Shown here piece after piece: positions 59,084 through 64,000 of a stretch of 64,000 nucleotides of DNA (positions within the stretch are counted from its first letter, which is position 1; every line of letters begins with the position of its first letter). Both the position numbers and the translations under genes were made by a program. The DNA lies in contig NZ_FZOU01000001.1 of assembly GCF_900188085.1 (NCBI RefSeq), positions 434,001 through 498,000 on the forward strand. Reading direction: 5' to 3'. A model generated the notes under the pieces. It was given only the letters and a program-made list of their open reading frames with translations, was not told the DNA's origin and ran no database searches. The stretch is from Granulicella rosea. Its GTDB lineage: Bacteria; Acidobacteriota; Terriglobia; Terriglobales; Acidobacteriaceae.

Positions 59084-59785
59084 ATGAAGAGTCTGATTGC
59101 CGGTGCATTGGTTGCAGTAAGTCTGAGCGCGGTTGCAGTGGCCGAAGGGCCCGATAAGGCGAAGTTGGACGGACGCATTCAGGCGGCGCACGCCGTGCTG
59201 CATGAGCTGATGGCGACGCCGGATAAGAATGTGCCGCTGGATATCGCCGCCAAGGCCCAGTGCGTGGCCGTCGTTCCCGGCTTCAAGAAGGGCGCCTTCC
59301 TCATCGGCGGACAGTATGGCCAGGGCGTGGCGACCTGCCGCACCGGACATGGCTGGAGCGCCCCGGTCTTTATCCAACTGACAGGAGCTAGCTTTGGCTT
59401 ACAGGCCGGCGGCCAGTCGACCGATCTGGTCATCGTCGGCATCAACCGCCGCAGCATGGACGACCTGTTGAAGGATAAGGTCAAGCTGGGCGGCGACATC
59501 GCGGCCTCGGCCGGCCCCGTGGGACGCAACTCGCAGGCCTCCACCACCGAGCTGGCGAACGCCGAGTTCCTCACCTACTCGCGCTCGAAGGGCCTGTTTG
59601 CCGGCGTCGACCTGACCGGCGACGTCGTCCACCAGAACGGCGACGACACCATGGCGTACTACGGCAAGGACATTCCGTACCAGAAGGTTCTGGCCGGCGA
59701 AGTCGTTCCCCCCGCATCGGCCGTTCACTTTCTCGCGACGGTGAACCAGATGTTCCGCCGCGGAAAGGCGAACGAAGGCAAATAA
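59084..59785 (+). CDS. SYLF (Ysc84/DUF500)-domain exported protein
   Basis: 233 aa. The signal peptide (MKSLIAGALVAVSLSAVAVA) is followed by a helix and the lipid-binding SYLF domain: IAAKAQCVAVVPGFKKGAFL, GQGVATCRTGHGWSAPVFIQ, FGLQAGGQSTDLVIVG, GRNSQASTTELANAEFLTYS and GLFAGVDLTGDVV. In eukaryotes the domain binds phosphoinositides; bacterial members are periplasmic with unclear roles. ATG 59084 has GGGTGGG upstream. A hairpin at 59819-59844 follows. Confidence 0.9.
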   Translation: MKSLIAGALVAVSLSAVAVAEGPDKAKLDGRIQAAHAVLHELMATPDKNVPLDIAAKAQCVAVVPGFKKGAFLIGGQYGQGVATCRTGHGWSAPVFIQLTGASFGLQAGGQSTDLVIVGINRRSMDDLLKDKVKLGGDIAASAGPVGRNSQASTTELANAEFLTYSRSKGLFAGVDLTGDVVHQNGDDTMAYYGKDIPYQKVLAGEVVPPASAVHFLATVNQMFRRGKANEGK

Positions 59786-59818
59786 CTTTCGCCGCGACGC
59801 GCATCTTACTTGTAAACG

Positions 59819-59844
59819 GGCGGGCCGGACTCAAACGGCCCGCC
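59819..59844 (+). terminator. Stem-loop after the SYLF gene
   Basis: GGCGGGCCG pairs perfectly with CGGCCCGCC around an eight-base loop; TCGTTG follows. Weak T tract. Confidence 0.55.
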
Positions 59845-59864
59845 TCGTTGCATGGAGGTGACTG

Positions 59865-60326
59865 ATGCTTCTGGCGACCTCTGGCGCCGCTCTTCTCTGC
59901 CTCGTGATTCTGGCCTACGCGCGGCTGCGCAGGCATCGCCGTCGGGTGCTCGAGGCCCAGACGATCGCCGCTTCGGCCCTGCATGCGGAGTTGGCGCAGG
60001 ACGCCAGCCTACTGCTGATCGATGTGCGCCAGCCGCTCGACCTGCTGGCCTACCCGGAGATGATTCCCGGCGCGACGCGCATCGCGCCGAAGGATATCCT
60101 CGAAGGCCGGGCGATCCTGCCGCGCGACCGGCCGATGGTGGTCTACTGCACCTGTCCGGGCGATGACACCAGCCGCAAGGTGCTGCAGCGCGCCAAGGAG
60201 ATGGAGTTTCAAGACATCCGCATCCTGCGCGGCGGCCTGGCCGGATGGAAGGCCGAGGGCTTTCCGGTTCAGCCTTACGATAAGTCGTTCCATCTGGACA
60301 CGCCACAGCCTGAAGTAAGCACATAG
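59865..60326 (+). CDS. Membrane-anchored rhodanese-domain protein
   Basis: 153 aa. An N-terminal helix (LLATSGAALLCLVILAYARL) anchors it, with the domain on one face of the membrane. The rhodanese fold shows LLLIDVRQPLDLLAYPEMIP, the active-site loop YCTCPGDDTSRK with two cysteines, and ILRGGLAGWKAEGFPV. This loop is the longer C-x-C-P variant found in DedA-linked rhodaneses, not the classic CxxGxR. It may transfer sulfur or bind a thiolate. GGAGGTGA lies close before the ATG. Confidence 0.88.
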   Translation: MLLATSGAALLCLVILAYARLRRHRRRVLEAQTIAASALHAELAQDASLLLIDVRQPLDLLAYPEMIPGATRIAPKDILEGRAILPRDRPMVVYCTCPGDDTSRKVLQRAKEMEFQDIRILRGGLAGWKAEGFPVQPYDKSFHLDTPQPEVST

Positions 60327-60379
60327 CGATGGATATTCTCCAGATCTTCTACAGCCACAGGAAGCCAGCGGATCTTCAT
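60275..60379 (-). pseudogene. Truncated ParE/RelE-type toxin remnant
   Basis: From ATG 60379 the first ~20 codons read MKIRWLPVAVEDLENIHRYV, the usual N-terminus of RelE/ParE toxins. After about 60320 the similarity ends, and the frame enters the antisense of the rhodanese gene, stopping at 60275. About 80 residues of a normal toxin are missing. Its ATG overlaps the TAA of the antitoxin remnant by one base (TAATG), the typical order of a type II pair. It lies at a junction with the rhodanese gene 3' end. Confidence 0.7.
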
Positions 60380-60606
60380 TATCGCCGCATCATCTGCTGG
60401 ATACGACGTTTCACCTCGTCGTGCGCGATAAAAACTCCCTAATCGAACTGACGCCGGCGCTCCACGAGGACGGCCTCTTCTTCCTCATCCTCAAAGTCGA
60501 GCGCTTCAAGGACGATGTCCGCGACCAGGCTCTCCGGGCTGATGCCGTCGGCTTGCGCGGCCTGGACCAGGCGCGCCTCCTGTTCGGGTGTGAGTGAGAT
60601 CACCAT
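60379..60606 (-). pseudogene. Antitoxin gene split by an in-frame TAG
   Basis: The first 55 codons (MVISLTPEQEARLVQAAQAD ... ERRRQFD) are a normal antitoxin N-terminal part. An in-frame TAG at 60439-60441 then stops the protein. Reading through it continues with GVFIAHDEVKRRIQQMMRR and a TAA, the typical antitoxin C-terminus, so TAG probably arose by a single-base change (from CAG, GAG or AAG). The total would be 75 aa. An in-frame TTG at 60642 is an alternative start. With the truncated toxin next door the locus is inactive. Confidence 0.75.
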
Positions 60607-60656
60607 ACGGTCGAGGTAGAAGCCGTCTTCGGTCCATGTCAACTAGAATCAAATCC

Positions 60657-60953
60657 ATGCTGCCCTCCGAAGTACGCCGCGTTCAGACCGCGATCGACAA
60701 CAAAAATGCGAAGGAGCTGGAGTGGTCGCTCTGGTACTGCCGCATGCGCCAGACCGTCTCCTCCGCCCGCCCGGCCGACGCGAAGTACTGGCGCGCGATG
60801 GAGGCCGAGGTCGAGGCCGCGCTCGCCCCGCCGCCTCCGCCGAAGGTCTATCCGGCGAAGAAGAAAAAGAAGGGCGTACGCGGGCTGGGCTTCGGGCCGG
60901 TGGACGAGAACGCCGAAGCGTCCACCGAGCCATCCGGAGAAGAGACCGCATAG
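60657..60953 (+). CDS. Small hypothetical protein with Pro- and Lys-rich tail
   Basis: 98 aa. A helical N-terminal half (LPSEVRRVQTAIDNKNAKEL) is followed by a short proline run, a lysine cluster (AKKKKKGVRG) and an acidic end. Cytoplasmic; perhaps nucleic-acid-binding because of the basic cluster, but this is a guess. The start at 60657 is one of two plausible ATGs (60636 is the other). It lies 74 bases before frr on the same strand. Confidence 0.5.
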   Translation: MLPSEVRRVQTAIDNKNAKELEWSLWYCRMRQTVSSARPADAKYWRAMEAEVEAALAPPPPPKVYPAKKKKKGVRGLGFGPVDENAEASTEPSGEETA

Positions 60954-61027
60954 GCCAGACAGCCCGCATGGCGGCTACAGTTTCCGATAGAATCGGTGAG
61001 GCGCACCCGCGCACAAGGACGTAGAGT

Positions 61028-61612
61028 ATGGCATCGTTTATGGGAAATATCCCGCCTTTGAAGGACGTACACAGCCAGTTGAAGGCGCGGTTTGAGAAGA
61101 CCGTCGAGGACTTTCGGGCGAACCTGCTTTCGGCCCGCACCGGTCGTGCGAGCGTCCACATGCTCGACCAGGTGAAGGTCGACTACTACGGCACGGATAC
61201 GCCGGTCGCGCAGGTCGCCCAGGTGACGACGCCCGAGGCGCAGTTGATCCTGGTGCAGCCGTGGGAGATCTCGCTGGTCGGCGCCATCGAAAAGGCGATC
61301 CGGACCTGCGGCCAGGGCTTCAACCCGTCGCACGATGGCCGCGTCATCCGCGTGCCGATCCCGGCGATGACGGAGGAGCGCCGCAAGGAGGCCGTCAAAC
61401 ACCTCTCGGGCGTGCTCGAAGGCCACAAGACCAGCATGCGCAACATCCGCCGCGAGGGCAACGAGCAGGTGAAGAAGGCCGCCAAGGACAAGCTCATCTC
61501 CGCCGACGACGAGAAGCGCGCCAACGAAGAGATCCAGCAACTGACCGACGCCGAGATCAAGCGTCTGGACGATCTGTTCAAAGCCAAGGAAAAAGAACTG
61601 CTGACGATCTGA
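61028..61612 (+). CDS. frr: Ribosome recycling factor
   Basis: 194 aa, slightly longer than the usual 185. It splits post-termination ribosomes with EF-G. Core stretches LLSARTGRASVHMLDQVKVD, YYGTDTPVAQVAQV, VQPWEISLVGAIEKAI and RVPIPAMTEERRKEAVKHL are standard. The C-terminal helix ends normally. pyrH, often next to frr, is not beside it. A UUCG-loop terminator follows. Confidence 0.97.
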   Translation: MASFMGNIPPLKDVHSQLKARFEKTVEDFRANLLSARTGRASVHMLDQVKVDYYGTDTPVAQVAQVTTPEAQLILVQPWEISLVGAIEKAIRTCGQGFNPSHDGRVIRVPIPAMTEERRKEAVKHLSGVLEGHKTSMRNIRREGNEQVKKAAKDKLISADDEKRANEEIQQLTDAEIKRLDDLFKAKEKELLTI

Positions 61613-61637
61613 CGCCTCTCGGGTCGACAGTTCAAGG

Positions 61638-61671
61638 CGGCGATAGCTTCGGCTGTCGCCGTTCTGTTTTG
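61638..61671 (+). terminator. frr terminator with TTCG tetraloop
   Basis: CGGCGATAGC pairs with GCTGTCGCCG (one G-T pair) around TTCG, followed by TTCTGTTTTG. It lies 26 bases after the frr stop. Confidence 0.85.
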
Positions 61672-61692
61672 TATACCGCGCCCAAACTGTTC

Positions 61693-61716
61693 GTCATCCT
61701 GAACGCAGTTTGGGCG
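61693..61716. repeat. Family 1 repeat fragment, copy 9
   Basis: CGTCATCCTGAACGCAGTTT is a short remnant of the family 1 end, between convergent frr and the MBL gene. Confidence 0.45.
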
Positions 61717-61744
61717 GGTGCTTGCCAACGACACAGACTTGCTT

Positions 61745-62701
61745 CTACACGCCCTGATACACCAGCCCCACAAAGTCATCCGGCTTGCGCGAGCCGCCGC
61801 CCCACTTGGCGTCGAAGGCCGCGGTCGGCTTCGCGGCGATCGCGGCGTCGAGCGCCATGCCCTTTGCCTTCAGCGCTGCGACGTTCCCGCGAACGGTCGC
61901 CAGCATGTCGTGAAACTCCTTCAACTGCGCGCGCGTCCCTACAGGTCCGTGGCCGGGGATGATGATCGTGCTCGAGGCCGTCCTGGCCAGGTTCAGGCTG
62001 CTCGCCGCGATCATGCCGTCGATGCTGCCGCCGGTCGAGTAGTCGATGAACGGGTAGAAGCCGTTGAACCACGTATCGCCGCAGTGAAAGACGTCCGCCT
62101 CGATGAAGTTGACCGAGAGATCCGAGTCCGTGTGGGCGGGGTCGTAGTGGTGCAGCACCACCGTGCTGCCGTTAGCCAGCAGGATAGAGTCGTCCGCGAC
62201 GATGTCGGTCGGCCGCGCGGCTGCCGGGGCCGGCTGGAAGGTGTACGCGAAGGCCGCGATCGTCGTCGGCTGGCTCAGGTGCGTCAGCGTGTTCTTATGC
62301 GCCGTGATGGTCGCGCCGGCCTTGTGCATCCACTCGTTGCCGTCGGTGTGGTCGAAGTGCCAGTGCGTGTCGATGAGGTGGCGGATGGGCCGGCGATCGA
62401 GCGTGTTCAGCGCCGCCTCGATGTGCGCGCGCGAGCTTGAAAAGCCCGCATCGACCAGCAGCTTGCCGTCCGGTCCGTTCAGCACGGCGATGTTGCCGCC
62501 GGAGCCGGAGAGCAGGCTGACGTTGCGGCGCAGCGGCGTCAGCGTGATCTTCGCGTTGGCGGCGGCGGCGCGCGCCGTCGCGACCATGTCGGCCTGTTGG
62601 CCGAAGATGCTGTGCGGAACAAGGCTGGCGGCTGCGGCAGCAAGGCCGGCGGACCGCAGAAACTGGCGGCGGCTGGAGTGAAGCATCTGGCTGTGGTTCA
62701 T
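61745..62701 (-). CDS. TAT-exported metallo-beta-lactamase-fold hydrolase
   Basis: 318 aa. The twin-arginine motif SRRQFLRS at residues 10-17 and the following Ala-rich segment indicate export in folded form through TAT. The metal motif THWHFDHTDGN has His113, His115, Asp117 and His118; further ligands are the Asp in CGDTWFNG and the His in IPGHGPVG. The layout resembles SoxH/quinoprotein-relay MBL proteins, but the substrate is unknown. Start at 62701 is chosen to place the signal peptide; upstream codons lie near a family 1 repeat. Confidence 0.87.
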   Translation of the reverse strand: MNHSQMLHSSRRQFLRSAGLAAAAASLVPHSIFGQQADMVATARAAAANAKITLTPLRRNVSLLSGSGGNIAVLNGPDGKLLVDAGFSSSRAHIEAALNTLDRRPIRHLIDTHWHFDHTDGNEWMHKAGATITAHKNTLTHLSQPTTIAAFAYTFQPAPAAARPTDIVADDSILLANGSTVVLHHYDPAHTDSDLSVNFIEADVFHCGDTWFNGFYPFIDYSTGGSIDGMIAASSLNLARTASSTIIIPGHGPVGTRAQLKEFHDMLATVRGNVAALKAKGMALDAAIAAKPTAAFDAKWGGGSRKPDDFVGLVYQGV

Positions 62702-62776
62702 ACCAACAGTTATACCGCCTGCGGTTGGGTTCGTCGCAAGTCCTGCATTTGTGGGCGCAACCGGGCACAAATGTTT

Positions 62777-62881
62777 GTCATCCTGAGCGAAGCGCAGCGG
62801 AGTCGAAGGACCTGCTGTTTGCCCGGAGCGGCATGGGCTCCTCGGGCAAGACGCAGGTCCTTCGCTTCGCTCAGGATGACA
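62777..62881. repeat. Family 1 dispersed inverted repeat, copy 10 (most complete)
   Basis: The left end GTCATCCTGAGCGAAGCGCA, then CGGAGTCGAAGGACCTGC, is matched by GACGCAGGTCCTTCGCTTCG and CTCAGGATGACAG on the right. It gives the clearest view of the family arms. Confidence 0.85.
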
Positions 62882-62917
62882 GGCAATTTACAGAGTTCGA
62901 AGTCCGCTCTAGGGAAC

Positions 62918-63016
62918 CTCTGATTAAGATAGGTCCGGGCTTTAGCCCGGACAATAAGCCCCGCAGAGTCAGTGGGGCTTTAGCCCCTGGGATATGGGTT
63001 GCGGACTTAATCAGAG
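62918..63016. repeat. Family 3-related hairpin repeat, copy 4 (subtype)
   Basis: The outer inverted ends CTCTGATTAAG (62918-62928) and CTTAATCAGAG (63006-63016) are perfect. Inside, GTCCGGGCTTTAGCCCGGAC and GGGGCTTTAGCCCC each form a hairpin on the core GGCTTTAGCC. It lies six bases beyond the stop of the DUF4440-like gene (63022). Confidence 0.8.
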
Positions 63017-63021
63017 CACCC

Positions 63022-63498
63022 CTAGTTCCGGTGATCGACGACGATCTTCCATCCCGCCTCGGTCTTTTCCATCACCAACGAGAAGACGCCATCCGCATTC
63101 CCTCCGGCTTTCCTGCTCCGGTCCAGGTGATACCGGCCCACCACCACCGACACCCGTTCGTCGACCGAGCGCGGCTCGAGCCCCGTGTAGCTCACCTGGC
63201 CCATCGCCTCTTTGGTCGGGAAGTTGCGATGCAGGTCCTGCACGATGCCCGCGTAGCCGTGGCTGATCGTATCCGCGACGAAGAGCGTATCGGGCGAATC
63301 CTTATACGCGCTGGCGTACTCCTCGATATTTCCTGCGTTCCATGCGCGCTCCTGCGCCAGCACGACCTTCACCGCGTCGAGCTCCTGCCGGGACATCGTG
63401 CGGAGTTGGTCGGGCTTCTCCTGCGCCGGCAGCCGCGCCGGCGGGACCACAAGTACGGCAAACAGCAGGGCGTGGGAGGCACGTTTGCGAAGGCGCAT
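63022..63498 (-). CDS. Exported SnoaL/DUF4440-like (NTF2-fold) protein
   Basis: 158 aa. A signal peptide (hydrophobic 9-20, ending PARLPAQ) leads to an NTF2-like cone fold: LDAVKVVLAQERAWNAGNIE, EYASAYKDSPDTLFVADTIS, HGYAGIVQDL and a C-terminal sheet ending in EAGWKIVVDH. DUF4440/SnoaL-like proteins bind or convert small hydrophobic molecules; exported members have no clear function. It begins six bases after the stop of the upstream channel-like gene, so they are an operon. Confidence 0.85.
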   Translation of the reverse strand: MRLRKRASHALLFAVLVVPPARLPAQEKPDQLRTMSRQELDAVKVVLAQERAWNAGNIEEYASAYKDSPDTLFVADTISHGYAGIVQDLHRNFPTKEAMGQVSYTGLEPRSVDERVSVVVGRYHLDRSRKAGGNADGVFSLVMEKTEAGWKIVVDHRN

Positions 63499-63504
63499 GG
63501 GCAG

Positions 63505-64000
63505 TCACCGGCGGTCGGGGTTGTGGTCGTGCGTGTGCGGTTGCGCGAGCGCGTCGTTCGGCTTCACGCCAAAGGTCGGGATGATCCAGAGGACCGTGAC
63601 CAGCGCGATATCGGCCATGGCGAAGCGCGGATACCGGTACGCCAGCGGGACGCCGATCAGGTACACGAAGAGGCTGAAGATATGCTTGCGCTGGGTCGCG
63701 ATGTCCTCTTCGATCAGTTGGCCCTCCAGACACAGCACGCGATTGACCGCGACGCGCAGCACCCAGAAGCTCAGGCCGTTCGCCACCATCGAGATGCCGT
63801 AGAGCATGACCGAAAAGGGTTCGAAGTGCTTCTCCAGCACGTAGTCCGTGAAGAACGGCATCAGCGAGATGCAGAAGAGAAAGCCCAGGTTCGCGTACAG
63901 GATGAACTCGTCGACGGCCTTCAACCGATGCACCAGCTCATGATGGTTGATCCAGTAGATGCCCGCCACCGCGAAGGAGAGCAGGTACACCAGCAGGATG
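63505..64000 (-). CDS. TMEM175/DUF1211-like membrane protein, C-terminal part (runs off right edge)
   Basis: About 165 codons, no start in the window. Four hydrophobic segments are seen: YLLSFAVAGIYWINHHELV, FILYANLGFLFCISLMPFFT, VMLYGISMVANGLSFWVLRV and IADV-type helices near the end. WINHHELVHRLKAVD and FCISLMPFFTDYV match the DUF1211 family, bacterial homologues of the TMEM175 potassium channel. The family Phe-Ser-Asp filter motif would be in the missing N-terminus. The C-terminal tail is His-rich (HTHDHNPDRR). Confidence 0.85.
   Translation of the reverse strand, partial: ILLVYLLSFAVAGIYWINHHELVHRLKAVDEFILYANLGFLFCISLMPFFTDYVLEKHFEPFSVMLYGISMVANGLSFWVLRVAVNRVLCLEGQLIEEDIATQRKHIFSLFVYLIGVPLAYRYPRFAMADIALVTVLWIIPTFGVKPNDALAQPHTHDHNPDRR

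Noticed and set aside
1..64000. CRISPR arrays, tRNA/rRNA genes, prophage or insertion sequences
   Set aside because: No regularly spaced short repeats, no recognisable tRNA or rRNA sequence, and no transposase, integrase or phage structural gene found by reading; short RNAs could be missed without a covariance search.

Overview
The window is high-GC bacterial chromosome, most likely from the Acidobacteriota (class Terriglobia, an Acidobacteriaceae-type soil bacterium such as the Granulicella/Terriglobus/Edaphobacter group). This is an inference from gene content: a yceD-rpmF-plsX cluster, YXWVPG-type and NHL-repeat lipoproteins, Uma2-family proteins and abundant dispersed palindromic repeats. 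No rRNA, tRNA, CRISPR array, prophage or transposase gene was recognised.

Layout. 0-13.3 kb: 5' end of a probable aconitase, exported proteins, a Wzx-like flippase, isoaspartyl peptidase, a VapBC-type toxin-antitoxin pair, an endonuclease III relative, a HAD phosphatase, hexose-6-phosphate mutarotase, Maf, then yceD-rpmF-plsX. 13.3-24.5 kb: hisS with an acetyltransferase, a large NHL-repeat lipoprotein, gamma carbonic anhydrase-like protein, rpsU, a zinc-ribbon protein, a metallo-beta-lactamase-fold hydrolase and two DUF2157-type membrane proteins. 24.5-35.4 kb: HIT protein, rpsA (six S1 domains), divergent mntH/mntR with two palindromic boxes, Uma2, purD, FmdB-type zinc ribbon, GT87-like glycosyltransferase, serA. 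35.4-51.3 kb: a Uma2 pseudogene, a YgiC/YgiB-like pair, a second NHL-repeat lipoprotein of lower GC, glutaminyl cyclase, intact Uma2, a class V aminotransferase, YqeY, a ParDE-type pair, a three-gene VOC/epoxide-hydrolase-like operon, a TonB-dependent receptor divergent from a MarR regulator, and an RNase HI-like gene. 51.6-64 kb: an ECF sigma factor, zinc anti-sigma factor and two-PDZ protein; a radical SAM/SPASM-like protein next to lipA; pal; SYLF protein; rhodanese; a decayed toxin-antitoxin locus; frr; a TAT-exported metallo-hydrolase; and a partial TMEM175-like channel at the right edge.

Most genes are housekeeping or envelope genes in short operons. The unusual material is between genes: three families of dispersed inverted repeats. 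Family 1 is built on TCATCCTGAGCGAAG...AAGGATCTGC. Family 2 is built on GGGTGCCCCATCCTTCG. Family 3 consists of nested hairpins whose invariant core GGCT-NN-AGCC is surrounded by stems that change in a compensatory way between copies. One family 3 copy has a complete 110-codon gene of lower GC sitting exactly in its central loop (9834-10367), which is the observation I rate highest. Two further signs of gene decay are visible at base level: a 22-bp tandem duplication that frameshifts a Uma2 gene (36515-36558), and an in-frame TAG that splits an antitoxin whose partner toxin is truncated (60275-60606).
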